A DNA stretch of 64,000 bases from positions 220,540 to 284,539 of the forward strand of contig NZ_JAOARO010000057.1 in NCBI RefSeq assembly GCF_025211055.1, given 5' to 3'. Below the pieces are notes generated by a model that worked only from the letters and a program-made list of their open reading frames with translations, made no database searches and was not told the DNA's origin. Positions 18,103 to 29,282 of this stretch are shown here, piece after piece. The stretch is from Vallitalea sp. Its GTDB lineage: Bacteria; Bacillota; Clostridia; Lachnospirales; Vallitaleaceae. Positions within the stretch are counted from its first letter, which is position 1. Every line of letters begins with the position of its first letter. The translations under genes and the position numbers were made by a program.

Positions 18103-21100
18103 TTATTTTTTGATTAGCTTAATCAACCTTTCCATAATAACAGCAACCTCTGCCCTTGTAGCATATTCTCTAGGAGCAAATGTGTTATCAGTATGTCCTT
18201 TTATAATTCCTGCTTCTACAAGTGCATTCACAGCATCTCTTGCCCATGTACTAACTAAATGTATATCCTCTACATTGTTTGTGGAATTTTGGGGAAGCTC
18301 TATATTTTCAATTTTACAATAATAATAGATTATCTTTGCAAGAGCTTCACGTGTTATAGGACTCTCTGGCTTAAATTCTTTTTTGCTTACTCCATTGATT
18401 ATTCCTTTTTCATAAGCCCATACTATACCATTTTCATACCATGAATCCTTAGGAACGTCATTAAATACATTATTACCTTTTACTTCTTCCTTAGTATAAT
18501 TTAATAATAAAGTAGTCACCATACCCCTTGTCATAATACTATTAGGTTCAAAAGTATCTTGAGAAGTTCCTTGCATTAAGCCATTTTCAATAACATATAA
18601 AATAGAATCTATTGCCCAGTGATCTTTTATATCTGTATAATTACTTATAATTTTATTATCTTTATTAATTATTGGCTTTTGTTTTGGTTTTGCCTGTGGT
18701 TTTGATTCATTAGCTGGTTCACTATTACTTGAAGGTATATGTGATGAACTTTTTCTTATTATCTTCAACAAATATGATTTAGTAGTTATACCATCTTCAG
18801 CTGTCACAACTAGAGTTATATTGTTTTCTCCAGCTGATAAATGAATCTCTTTTTGAACACTTTGTATAACTTTATCATTATCTATACTTATAGTTGCACT
18901 AGGATTTGAAGTTGTTGCACTTAGTGTTATATTTTTTATCTTTTCCACAGTTGCAGAGTATTCAGATACTTCACTATTAAAATCCAGTGGTATACCCTCT
19001 AAGCATAGATTACTTAACTGTGCATTATCCTTAGCTAAAGTAGTATCTGAATATATGACCTCATGAGATACTCCCTTTGATTTAAAATCAAATGTATAAC
19101 TATTATTTTGTTCCCCCCGTAGATTAACTAATCCTTTATTTTCCTTCTTTTTATCATATAGTTGAGTGTGTTCTACAATGTTACCATCATCACCCACTAG
19201 GTTAACTATAATATTCCCTGATGAATTATTCCACAAAGAATTATTTTGGATTGTTACTTTTACCTGACTAGTATCATCACTATTACTTTGTCGAGATTGA
19301 ATAGTAACAGGATTATTATCAGCCTTAGCCATTAACCCCTCAAGTGAAATGTATATTTCATTATTAAGGTTATCATATTCATTAATTTTAAAATATTTAT
19401 CATTAATATTTTCCTCAATCCATGCCTTACCATAAACAGTAAGACCACCTTCTGGAATTTCTTTACCTTCCTTAATAAATTTAGTCATATCAAATGTAAA
19501 ATTGGTTATATATGTTCCTCTATTAATCTTGTCAATATCATTTTTAGAAGTAATAACTTGTTCTTTTAAAGCCTCTCCTTCATAAGCAGAATTATCATAA
19601 AATGCTATCTTAACACGATGTTTATCATATGAAATAGGAATTCCCATATTGTCATAAAGAGATATAGCAACTTTTCGCTTTTGTTCTTTTTCTGAGATAA
19701 CTTCACTACTTGATATACCAACATCTGGTATGTCTATATAAATAGTTTCTGCATTGGTTGTATATGTTGTTTTTTCATCATTTTTATTTATAAAATCTGC
19801 TTTAATAATATAATCTGGATTAATTATATCCTTTGGTATAGTATAATCTATTATTAAGGACAGACTATTACCTGGAAGCAATGGTGACTTAGATAAGTCA
19901 AAGTTCTTAATTTCTTTGTCAAGTGTAATATTAATATTGGATATTGGTTCATAACCTGCATTAAATACATTAAATTGAATTGGGATATCCATACCTGACT
20001 TCACATCTGGATAATCAAAGTAAATACTATCTACACGGATTTTATTATCATAATCGCCTGTTGCAGTATATATTGAAGACATACCTTTTTCAACTGTTAT
20101 AGTTTCACTGATACCTTCTATCGATTCCACTGATTGTTCTCCTGTATTATAATTAGTACCTAATATAACAGCTTTTATTTTATTGCTTTCTTTTCCAGTT
20201 AAAACTCTAGCATCAAAATGATCTATAACTGTATAGGGAGCCATTACTGCCAATTCTTTCGCTGAAGTTATGTAATATCTATTCCCATCATTTTGTAAAA
20301 CTTTTACTGCAAACAGTCCATCTTTATCAGCTTTATAGACGTCATTTTCTACTTTTACATCATCTTTCATTACTTGTTTCCATATTATTGATAATTCTTG
20401 TGGCTTAGTTGCACCCTTACTAAATCTGAAGTTATTATTAATAGTAACATTCGAATTATTATTTACGCTATTAATACTGTCAATAAACTTATTATATATT
20501 GCCCCTTCATCATTAAAAGTACATAATCTAATGTCACTCATTCTATACTCATTATCAGTATCAACACTGTACCAGCCAAGTACAAAACGTTCAGTATTAT
20601 CTTCATCAAAAGTAATCTTTGTAAGTTGTGGATTTTCATCAATATTGGAATCATTAGTCATACGTACATTTTTTATAACATCACCATTACTATTAATAAT
20701 ACCATACATAACTTCTAACGCACTAGAACCTTCCTTATGTTCTTTATCTGAAAATCCTTCTGTATCTACTGTATAAGTAACAGCAGATGTACCATTACTC
20801 AACATCTGAGCTTCTATACCTAAAACATTACCGTTTGTTCCATTATATAATGTCTTGGTTTCACCCCATGATTTATCATATATTTTATATAAAATTTTAT
20901 CACCACCTTTAAAGTCTAACGGTTTTTCTGGATTAGGTGCAGACACATTTCTCCAAGCAACTAAGACTTTTTCTCCGTTAGTAGCTACTACTGGTGCCAA
21001 ATCTGAATTGGTATTTTGTGTTATTTTCTTAGTTATCCAAGTACCATTATCATAAATACTTACCATTACCTCTGTACTATTAGACATCAAAGCAATGTCT

Positions 21101-24100
21101 TCATTAGTCAAATCTTCTCCTGCTTCTTTTTCAATACTAGTATACTGTCTAACCCAAGTAGCAGCAGCAAAATCACTTTTTCCAGCTATTTTAAGAGCAG
21201 AGTCACCATATCCTTCATTAGAAGAATCAATTGAATTACCTTCTGGATAGCTATCTCCATCCCTAACTGAAAAGCATACAATAGTATCTTCGATATCACT
21301 ACTATCTCCATCTGAAATATATGCAAGTATAGCTCCATCCTCTGTAAATACAGGATTTGCATAGGGATATGAATTGGTTTGTAATGCACTTGCTTCACTT
21401 TGTTGATCTAGAGTTTTAGATTCCAATATACGGTATTGTCCACTATTCCAACTTCTTTCAAAGTTATTCAAATAATCTCTTTCTTCCAATATAGTTTCTT
21501 CTTTGGCAGTTTGCAAATTATGACCTCTCAAATTCATAGCTGCCATACCCATAGAGCTTGGCATTATAGGCTGGTTAATATCGGTTGTAGTTCCCTTGCC
21601 ATTTTCTTGCCAATACTTCTCTATATAGTCCCAATTATTGAACTTCAATCCTTTTGAAAATCCTACACTAGCTAAAACTTTTTTATAAGATACAAATAAA
21701 AACTTAGCATAAAATTCAATACCTGTTTTTCCACTCGCCTCTAAATATTGACCACTATAAACAGAATCATCTCCATCTAAATATGGACGATTCAACCATC
21801 TAAATCTACCGTCTAGTGATAATTGTCCAAAAACTCCTATTTTTAATGCTACTACAGAAAAATCAAAACCCATACCACCAAAAGCATATATATAAAAATA
21901 TGTACGTAATTCTGTTAAATAATCGGTAACATAATCTTCATTATATTTTTCAACTATGGCTTTGCCATGATGTACAGCAATATCTAGTGATAATTCCCCT
22001 GATACTCCAAATGAGAACTGTGCTGTAACAGGAACAGGTCCAACCATTGAATTAACAAGCTTACTCCATTCGTAACCTACACCTGCATTAATACCACCAT
22101 TTAGTATATATACTTTCCAATCATGCGTCTCAAAATCATAAGATATCTCACACTCTAGATAACCACCACCAGTAAATAATATATTCCCTTTTTTCCCTTT
22201 GTTTGCAGCATCTCCAAATTCTTTTAATTGCTCCTCTAGATAAGTACCCTTTGCAAAGTTTACAACATCCATCAATCCCGGTACATATTTGAATGTTTCA
22301 GAACTAGACTCTTCTGACATATAAACACCATTAGGGTTCTCACCTGACATAGAACCTATCTTTATTTTCATTAATCCACGATAACAAGTAGGATCACTGG
22401 TAGGCGTAAGAGTTAGACAACAAGTGCTTTCTGGTCTATCAGAACTCGAAAACGCTTGCAATACACCATTTATTATCTTATCTCCTACACTTGCCCCACC
22501 TCCAGGTAAATCCTTTAAAAGCTTATCATCAATATTTTCATTAAAATCATTGATTGTTTTTGAATCAATCGCTCTTGTTATGCCTTTCATATTGAGCACT
22601 ATTATTTTAGTTGCTAGAGAATAATTATTATCACTTATACAATTCAAAGTCATAGGTACCAAATACCCACTTGGTATCCATATATTGTCTTCATTTATAC
22701 TTAATGAGTGTTGTACAACACTATACTTAGTAAATGGATAGTTTATGTATGTTGTCTGTTGTCCTTGTGGAACAGTCCTATACTTATCTTTCATTGTAAC
22801 AATAGCATCTACTTCGTCTTCATCATCCATAACCATAACATTTGTTTTTAGTATCACTTCATCTATTTCATCACTTAATCCTATCCTTCCACCTTTAACA
22901 CCTAAATCAATAGAAGCGTTATTCTTTTTTGGAAATATAACAGTTTGATTAATAATAAATGGTTCTATACTACCAGAATAGTATCTAGGTTTAAGTTTTA
23001 TTATATTTTCAGCAGTACTAACAATCTTATTCATTCCCATATTAGCATCTATTGTTATTAACTCTGGTTTAACATTATCTGCAACTTGAAGTTCAAATAT
23101 AAATTCTAGCTTATCTTCTGCTGTTAACTGTTCAGAGTTATTCTCGACCCAAAACTGAGTTGTATCTAGATTTATTGTTAGCTGTCCATAATTAACAGTA
23201 ACACTTTGGTCAGTTTTACCATCCTTGCCATTAATTAAGGCTTCTCTACAATACTTACCATTTTTATATATACCGCCTCTAATGATTATATCACCGTTAA
23301 GCTCTTCGCCATCAGTATTAATAAGAGCTAGGTCAACCATTGCAATAGGTCTTAACTCAAAGCTATTTCTAGGATATAGCTCCATTTTTGAACTATCATT
23401 TTCTGATGATAACACATCTTCATTATAAATAGTACCTAAATAAACCATATTAGAATATGTAGATTTTAAGTATACATCTGACTTGATACCACTTTCTTCG
23501 TATATGGCAATTTCACCATTTTCATTGGAATTAACAGTTTGAGTAATACCATCACCATTAGTATATGTTAAGGTTGTTACGGCTCTTGGAAATACTTGGA
23601 ATAAATATAACTTATCCTTCAAAGTATTTACCGTTACATCAAGACTATCTTCCATTCCTGTCAGCTTATGGGTTGCTGTTATATTAGTTTCTCCATCTGA
23701 TAATCCTGATAACATAAATTCTGAACTAGGACTATAAGAACTATAGTAATAATTTAAAATATTATCATATAATCCACCTTGATTATAGTTAATAGAAGCA
23801 ATAACACTATTATCACTTTTCCATATTATTTGGTCTGCAATTTCTGCCCATTCGTATTGAGCACCATTAATACTAATAATATTGCTTAATCCTATTTTCC
23901 TATTCAGTTGTAAAATTTCTTCACTTGTCATTTTACTGATAGTTGAACTATTGTCCATTATTATGCTATCTTTATCATTGCCATCAACCATAAGCTTCAG
24001 AGCATCATCATTATATACATATACAACATAAGAATCATAGGACCATGTAGATTCTAGTTGATTTTTTGCCTTTACACTAACTACATAAACATCTTTCAGA

Positions 24101-27100
24101 TTCCCTTCTACATCATCAATAGGTAACTCATAATTTCCAATATTACATTCCGGCCCTTCTTGGGTAATATAAATAGGTGTTTTTTCTTCATTTTTTGTTA
24201 CTTTTAATTCGAATTCTGATTCATTTTTTATATCAAAATTATCTAGTGTATAGTTTATATTAATACTATCGGTATTATCGGTAATATAATATTTCTCTAA
24301 TGGTGTAAGTTTTACAATTGCAGGGTTTGAAACAACAGTAATATATGCATTGGCAACTAATGGTTGTGATGTATATGGATCAATGGTTGATACCTCTATC
24401 ATATAGCTGACTCTACCAATTAATGAGATATTATTTAGTTCTTCTGAAGGAATATTAAAGAAATTCACTTGATTATCTTTTGTAGCAGTAGCTGTATATT
24501 CCTTTTGCAAATTACCTTTTTGAATCTTATCTCCTTTATAGGTCACAGGATAAATCTTAATAGAAAAATCACTCTCTATATTTTGGTTATTTGTATGTTC
24601 AATATTCTTTTGAATGATGTTTGTTGTCCAAAGAATCTTGGCATCTTTGCCCTTTTGTATTGTAATGGTATTAACTTCTTCAGGTATAATAAGAAATGGT
24701 GTAAGCCCTACCTTGAAGTTCAAAGTTTTACTATTAATACTATATGGAGTTTTTACTCCTCCATTTGTCGCAGTCAATGTAAAGGTAACACTTCCTTCTA
24801 CACCTTTTGGTGTAACAACACCGTTATTATTAATAGTTGCTACTGCTTCATTACTACTCGACCACTGAAAGTCCTTTGCTTCTTTCCAAGTTAATGATTG
24901 ATTATTCACATTATAATTAAGTTTTATAGCAGAACCTTCTTGTAAAAATACAGTGTCATCTTCTGACCATTTTTCATATATGATGCTAAAATCATCTTCA
25001 CTATCAGCAAAAACAAATGTTGGCACAATATATGTTGCTGTAACCCCTTGCATTAAAGTTAAGTTACTACTGCTACCTATTTCATTATCTAAAAAAAAGT
25101 ATGCTCCATAGGCCTTATCTTGTCCAGTTGAATTACTTGGTGGAGTAAAATTACCTATAAGTTTCGTTGGATTACTTATGTTATCAACATATAAATCTAC
25201 ATCTACATTATTTCCATCACTTCCAATAACCTTAGCTTTTATGCTTGGTACAAGGTTATTAGATTTAACCTCATTAAATATCCAATTAATATCATTTGAT
25301 TCATGGGATAAATCTATAGTAATTCTTCCTTTTGGTAATTTTGCAACACTATCAAGAGTAACATCTACATTATAACCCGTAAAAGCATCTGCTTTGCTTG
25401 TTGAATCTAATTTTACATCAGAAAATCTTTTTACAATATCAAATATATCTTGAGTTTTACATGATAAATCAACAGCACCCTTTATATCTTTTACTTCAAA
25501 ACCTATAGCATCATCTTCTCTAACAGCATAAAGAAAACTATATTTGTAAGAAAGGTTATCATCCTTTTCTTGTGGAGATAGTACTTGTCCATTAACTGTA
25601 ATTGTTAAATTTGAACCATCAACAGGCTCTGAGAAAAAAACACTAATAGGTACTTGCTGTCCCCTTATATATGTACCTGATTGTACTACAACATCTAATA
25701 TTTTTGGTGTTATTTTGTCTATATATTTACATTGTTTATTGTTAATCTCTATATCACTAATGTTTACATAATTTTCAGGATTATTAATAATGATTGTATG
25801 TTTATAATTAAAAAAACAATCTTTATCTACTATTTTAATATCTTCACCTTTACAAATATTAATTTTAGATTTGTTATCTGTATACATAATATAATCAATT
25901 CTATGCGCCGTTTCACAAGAATCATGAGTTATAGTTATTTTAGTATTTTTCTCTTCTTGGTTATTATAGTATATTTGAAAATCAGACATATGAGTAACAA
26001 TACCATCTTTAAAAAGATCACTTATATTATTTTTACAACTCAAACTATTATCAGTCAACCACAGTATACATCTCCCCAAAACATCTGTATAAATACTATC
26101 ACTATATCTGTAAGCATCTTCTAGCAATTCATACTCCCTGCGATAATCAAAATCATTATTAATCTTAACAGATAATATATCAGTTTTTTTATTACCACTA
26201 AAAAAAGCATTTTTTATATCATCAAAACTAATATAAAAAATCTCTTCGCCAGTCCATCTTGTCCCAAGTAAATCATTATTATATTCTTCCTTATATATTT
26301 GTATTATAATATCCTTAGAAGTCTCATTGGGACTAAATATCACTTCACCATCAATTACCTCTTGATAATTGTTATTACCACTTATACAAAAATCATTTCC
26401 CGCACTACCCATTATAGTACTATACTTAAAACTAACAGGCTCATCATATTGTTTGCTTAAAGTTGCAGTTATAGTAATAGTCCCATTTTCATTTGGATGA
26501 GTTATATAACCATTATTCATATCATCACTATTAAAAGTAATAATAGGCTTCTCTTTTATTCCACTCGGGAACTCAGCATTCTTAACAATTTCATTAGCAA
26601 ATGTTATACCTTTAGTATTTATTTGTTTCTCCAAAGAATCTAAAGCTTCTAAATGATCCTCTGTAAGTTTTACATCAGATTCAAAGTATTTCTTACGAAT
26701 TTCATCAAGCTTGTATTCAATATCAATCATTATTTGAAGATTAGCTAAAGTTATTGGTGTATCATCTACATATACAACTTTATCAAAATCAATATCTTCA
26801 TCACTTAAATATTCCTGTATCTCTTCTAGCGTCATCATTTGTCCATCTACTTTTATCTTAGAGCTAACAAAATCTCCCGCATCACTTAGTATGCCTAATT
26901 TTTTCATTTCTTCTAGCATTTTTTCTGCATCAATATCATCACCATACATTTTATTAAGCGTATTCAATAATTCTTGGTTTTTATCAATGCTATTGTGTTT
27001 TGTGACACTCACTCTTGCTAAAGTATCTAATGGAAAAACAGCAGTAAATAATATGCAAAAAATTAATATTATAGCTGTTACCTTTTTAATCGACCAATTT

Positions 27101-27105
27101 TTCAT
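18103..27105 (-). CDS. Giant secreted S-layer-associated protein, 3000 aa
   Basis: A 3000-aa exported protein from the ATG at 27105, which has AAGGAGG 9 bases upstream; the frame runs 28 codons further back without support. A signal peptide covers about residues 1-32. Visible parts in order are a Calx-beta-like stretch (about 190-320), beta-rich modules, a Big_2-like segment near 790-830 (WSSSNEAVATINNNGVV), a central aromatic/Gly-rich beta region with membrane-protein-like repeats, a cadherin-like beta-sandwich near 2710-2790, and a Ser/Pro/Lys linker. Three SLH domains (about 2820-3000) bind secondary cell-wall polymer. It is probably a cell-surface structural or binding protein. No catalytic site was recognised. 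It is a single-gene unit with its own terminator. Confidence 0.9.
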   Translation of the reverse strand: MKNWSIKKVTAIILIFCILFTAVFPLDTLARVSVTKHNSIDKNQELLNTLNKMYGDDIDAEKMLEEMKKLGILSDAGDFVSSKIKVDGQMMTLEEIQEYLSDEDIDFDKVVYVDDTPITLANLQIMIDIEYKLDEIRKKYFESDVKLTEDHLEALDSLEKQINTKGITFANEIVKNAEFPSGIKEKPIITFNSDDMNNGYITHPNENGTITITATLSKQYDEPVSFKYSTIMGSAGNDFCISGNNNYQEVIDGEVIFSPNETSKDIIIQIYKEEYNNDLLGTRWTGEEIFYISFDDIKNAFFSGNKKTDILSVKINNDFDYRREYELLEDAYRYSDSIYTDVLGRCILWLTDNSLSCKNNISDLFKDGIVTHMSDFQIYYNNQEEKNTKITITHDSCETAHRIDYIMYTDNKSKINICKGEDIKIVDKDCFFNYKHTIIINNPENYVNISDIEINNKQCKYIDKITPKILDVVVQSGTYIRGQQVPISVFFSEPVDGSNLTITVNGQVLSPQEKDDNLSYKYSFLYAVREDDAIGFEVKDIKGAVDLSCKTQDIFDIVKRFSDVKLDSTSKADAFTGYNVDVTLDSVAKLPKGRITIDLSHESNDINWIFNEVKSNNLVPSIKAKVIGSDGNNVDVDLYVDNISNPTKLIGNFTPPSNSTGQDKAYGAYFFLDNEIGSSSNLTLMQGVTATYIVPTFVFADSEDDFSIIYEKWSEDDTVFLQEGSAIKLNYNVNNQSLTWKEAKDFQWSSSNEAVATINNNGVVTPKGVEGSVTFTLTATNGGVKTPYSINSKTLNFKVGLTPFLIIPEEVNTITIQKGKDAKILWTTNIIQKNIEHTNNQNIESDFSIKIYPVTYKGDKIQKGNLQKEYTATATKDNQVNFFNIPSEELNNISLIGRVSYMIEVSTIDPYTSQPLVANAYITVVSNPAIVKLTPLEKYYITDNTDSININYTLDNFDIKNESEFELKVTKNEEKTPIYITQEGPECNIGNYELPIDDVEGNLKDVYVVSVKAKNQLESTWSYDSYVVYVYNDDALKLMVDGNDKDSIIMDNSSTISKMTSEEILQLNRKIGLSNIISINGAQYEWAEIADQIIWKSDNSVIASINYNQGGLYDNILNYYYSSYSPSSEFMLSGLSDGETNITATHKLTGMEDSLDVTVNTLKDKLYLFQVFPRAVTTLTYTNGDGITQTVNSNENGEIAIYEESGIKSDVYLKSTYSNMVYLGTIYNEDVLSSENDSSKMELYPRNSFELRPIAMVDLALINTDGEELNGDIIIRGGIYKNGKYCREALINGKDGKTDQSVTVNYGQLTINLDTTQFWVENNSEQLTAEDKLEFIFELQVADNVKPELITIDANMGMNKIVSTAENIIKLKPRYYSGSIEPFIINQTVIFPKKNNASIDLGVKGGRIGLSDEIDEVILKTNVMVMDDEDEVDAIVTMKDKYRTVPQGQQTTYINYPFTKYSVVQHSLSINEDNIWIPSGYLVPMTLNCISDNNYSLATKIIVLNMKGITRAIDSKTINDFNENIDDKLLKDLPGGGASVGDKIINGVLQAFSSSDRPESTCCLTLTPTSDPTCYRGLMKIKIGSMSGENPNGVYMSEESSSETFKYVPGLMDVVNFAKGTYLEEQLKEFGDAANKGKKGNILFTGGGYLECEISYDFETHDWKVYILNGGINAGVGYEWSKLVNSMVGPVPVTAQFSFGVSGELSLDIAVHHGKAIVEKYNEDYVTDYLTELRTYFYIYAFGGMGFDFSVVALKIGVFGQLSLDGRFRWLNRPYLDGDDSVYSGQYLEASGKTGIEFYAKFLFVSYKKVLASVGFSKGLKFNNWDYIEKYWQENGKGTTTDINQPIMPSSMGMAAMNLRGHNLQTAKEETILEERDYLNNFERSWNSGQYRILESKTLDQQSEASALQTNSYPYANPVFTEDGAILAYISDGDSSDIEDTIVCFSVRDGDSYPEGNSIDSSNEGYGDSALKIAGKSDFAAATWVRQYTSIEKEAGEDLTNEDIALMSNSTEVMVSIYDNGTWITKKITQNTNSDLAPVVATNGEKVLVAWRNVSAPNPEKPLDFKGGDKILYKIYDKSWGETKTLYNGTNGNVLGIEAQMLSNGTSAVTYTVDTEGFSDKEHKEGSSALEVMYGIINSNGDVIKNVRMTNDSNIDENPQLTKITFDEDNTERFVLGWYSVDTDNEYRMSDIRLCTFNDEGAIYNKFIDSINSVNNNSNVTINNNFRFSKGATKPQELSIIWKQVMKDDVKVENDVYKADKDGLFAVKVLQNDGNRYYITSAKELAVMAPYTVIDHFDARVLTGKESNKIKAVILGTNYNTGEQSVESIEGISETITVEKGMSSIYTATGDYDNKIRVDSIYFDYPDVKSGMDIPIQFNVFNAGYEPISNINITLDKEIKNFDLSKSPLLPGNSLSLIIDYTIPKDIINPDYIIKADFINKNDEKTTYTTNAETIYIDIPDVGISSSEVISEKEQKRKVAISLYDNMGIPISYDKHRVKIAFYDNSAYEGEALKEQVITSKNDIDKINRGTYITNFTFDMTKFIKEGKEIPEGGLTVYGKAWIEENINDKYFKINEYDNLNNEIYISLEGLMAKADNNPVTIQSRQSNSDDTSQVKVTIQNNSLWNNSSGNIIVNLVGDDGNIVEHTQLYDKKKENKGLVNLRGEQNNSYTFDFKSKGVSHEVIYSDTTLAKDNAQLSNLCLEGIPLDFNSEVSEYSATVEKIKNITLSATTSNPSATISIDNDKVIQSVQKEIHLSAGENNITLVVTAEDGITTKSYLLKIIRKSSSHIPSSNSEPANESKPQAKPKQKPIINKDNKIISNYTDIKDHWAIDSILYVIENGLMQGTSQDTFEPNSIMTRGMVTTLLLNYTKEEVKGNNVFNDVPKDSWYENGIVWAYEKGIINGVSKKEFKPESPITREALAKIIYYYCKIENIELPQNSTNNVEDIHLVSTWARDAVNALVEAGIIKGHTDNTFAPREYATRAEVAVIMERLIKLIKK

Positions 27106-27437
27106 CAATTTTTCCTCCTTAAATATTATATAAATACCATTGCAAACCTTTACATATCTTTTAAAATTCCAAAATATTGTAGCACACAATTACTAATTTT
27201 TGTTTGCTATTGCATAATTGGAACGGATTTTGTCATAATCAGAAATTAGTTAGCTATATACATTGAACATATTGAAATGAATCTATAGATGTTTAAGTTC
27301 AATATATATATTGACTTTAAATTATAATATTAATATACTAGATACATCCTATTACAAAATCCTCTAAATAATAATTTTTAAAAAATTATTGTAGACAATA
27401 GTATTAATAAAATGGAAAAAGAAAGTAGGTACGCACT
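27106..27437. promoter_or_regulatory. Divergent promoter region
   Basis: About 330 bases between the giant gene (minus) and the kinase gene (plus). It is very AT-rich and must carry both promoters. TATAAT-like strings exist on both strands (for example around 27325-27345), but no clear operator, inverted repeat or RNA motif was seen. Confidence 0.45.
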
Positions 27438-29258
27438 TTGTATAGAAAATTTATATATAAATATGTTAAATTTAATAAAAAATTTTTTGTATCTTTCATA
27501 TGCTTACTATTTGTTATATCAACAATCTTATTATTATATTTTAATAAATACCTAAACCCGTATATGAAGAAGAATGTCCAAGATATTTCTCATAATTGGA
27601 CATATCATACAAATGAAAATACAAACCTTAACCATCTATCTACACTACAACATGTAAGGGATATTGATATAGACGAAACACTTATTTTAACAAAAGAATT
27701 AAAAAGATATGTAGAGAATGGAGCTCTTCTTATAAAAAGTAACCATCAACACATTGAAGTGTTTATAGATCATGAATCTTTACTTAAAACCAACTACTAT
27801 TATAGTAACCAAAAAAATCCAGGAATGAGCTTACATTTCGTTCAACTTCCTGATAACTATGTTGGTAAAACTTTGACAATAAAAATTACGTCACCCTATA
27901 GAGCTTATGCAGGTGCTGCAAGCAGTATTTACCTAGGTGATATTCCATCCTTAGAAGCTTTTACGCTTTCTAAATCCATGCTTCATTTTATTTTAATGAT
28001 TATTTGCATTTTATTAGGTATAGGAATACTAATTTTATATTACCTACAAAAATATAATGATAGTAGCAATATAAGTTTTTTCTTCTTTGGTATATTTGCA
28101 ATAGTATGGGGGCTTTATTATCCTTGCACAGATTATATAGTTTACCAATTTTTTGAACCGAGGTGGGTATCTCTTATAAGTATAGGATTATATTTTCTTA
28201 TTCCCATACCACTTACACTTTCATTCTACTTTCGTTTTACTTTTTGTAGAAAATATTACATACCTTTAGTAATTTCACATATTTTATTTACTTCTTGTGC
28301 ATATATACTACAAGTATTTGCCGTTGTAGATTTTCCTGAAATGCTTAATATAAACAATATTTTATATGCTATTTCAGTTTTTATAGTAATCGTTTTATCA
28401 TTATTAGAAATACTTAAAGGTAATTCTTTTCTACGATTTACAACTCCTTGGGTAATTCTTGCTTATGTAGCTATCATCAGAGATTTTATTGTATTTTATA
28501 CAACACGTATAGAACAACAATCTCATATATATAAAGACATGTTTTTTATTTTAATATTAATTATTTTACTTTATAGTATTTTACAATATTTAAAACAAAC
28601 AGCTCAACAACAAGCAGATATGCAAACCTTAAAAATAAAAGAGCAACTTACAATAGAAAACTACAAAAATATAAACACCCACCTTCAGCAAGTGAGTGTA
28701 TTAAAACATGAGATGAAAAATCATATTCTCTCTCTAAGTCTACTTATGGATAATAAAGATTACGAAAAAGCACGCTCTTATCTTGATGAGATATCTTCAT
28801 ATAGTAATGATATGATACAGGTTTTCTATACCCACAACTATCTTATCAATGCCATTCTAAATAGTAAACTAACAAAAGCCAGTAAACTAGGCATTAAGAC
28901 AACTCATAAAATACTAGTTCCAAAAAAATTATCTATTTTAGATAGTGATTTATGTAGTCTATTAATGAATATTATTGATAATGCAATAGAATCTTGTGTA
29001 GGTATTAATAAAAATATAAGTCCATATATTGACTTAACAATCCATGTTCGTAATAATTATTTGTATGTATCATGTAAAAACTCTAAGACTAATAATATAA
29101 CATATAAGAATTCAAAATATATATCTACAAAGTCAGACAATACCAACCACGGCTTTGGTATTATGACCATTGAACAAATTTCAAAGAAATACCATGGAAT
29201 AATGGATATCACACATGATACATATAGTTTTATAATCAGTGTTTGCTTGAAGTTATAG
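27438..29258 (+). CDS. GHKL-type sensor histidine kinase with 7TM-like sensor
   Basis: A 606-aa membrane kinase. One helix at about 15-36 precedes an extracellular beta-rich domain (about 40-175), then seven closely spaced helices (about 180-385), resembling the 7TM-DISM sensor layout. A coiled coil leads into a GHKL kinase region with the phospho-acceptor histidine in VLKHEMKNHILSLS and an ATPase with N box NIIDNAIESC and G box HGFGIMTIEQI. The kinase half matches the AgrC/CitA-like partners of LytTR regulators. The start is TTG with a weak AGTAGGT site. It faces the LytTR regulator at 29283-29990 tail to tail, with 24 bases between stops. Confidence 0.88.
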   Translation: MYRKFIYKYVKFNKKFFVSFICLLFVISTILLLYFNKYLNPYMKKNVQDISHNWTYHTNENTNLNHLSTLQHVRDIDIDETLILTKELKRYVENGALLIKSNHQHIEVFIDHESLLKTNYYYSNQKNPGMSLHFVQLPDNYVGKTLTIKITSPYRAYAGAASSIYLGDIPSLEAFTLSKSMLHFILMIICILLGIGILILYYLQKYNDSSNISFFFFGIFAIVWGLYYPCTDYIVYQFFEPRWVSLISIGLYFLIPIPLTLSFYFRFTFCRKYYIPLVISHILFTSCAYILQVFAVVDFPEMLNINNILYAISVFIVIVLSLLEILKGNSFLRFTTPWVILAYVAIIRDFIVFYTTRIEQQSHIYKDMFFILILIILLYSILQYLKQTAQQQADMQTLKIKEQLTIENYKNINTHLQQVSVLKHEMKNHILSLSLLMDNKDYEKARSYLDEISSYSNDMIQVFYTHNYLINAILNSKLTKASKLGIKTTHKILVPKKLSILDSDLCSLLMNIIDNAIESCVGINKNISPYIDLTIHVRNNYLYVSCKNSKTNNITYKNSKYISTKSDNTNHGFGIMTIEQISKKYHGIMDITHDTYSFIISVCLKL

Positions 29259-29282
29259 TCTGCTATTAAACCTAAACTTCTT

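Noticed and set aside
24469..24894. 141-aa plus-strand frame inside the giant gene
   Set aside because: Antisense shadow of the SLH protein; no ribosome binding site and no recognisable domain.
25732..26124. 130-aa plus-strand frame inside the giant gene
   Set aside because: Antisense to a clear coding region; AT-driven hydrophobic composition.
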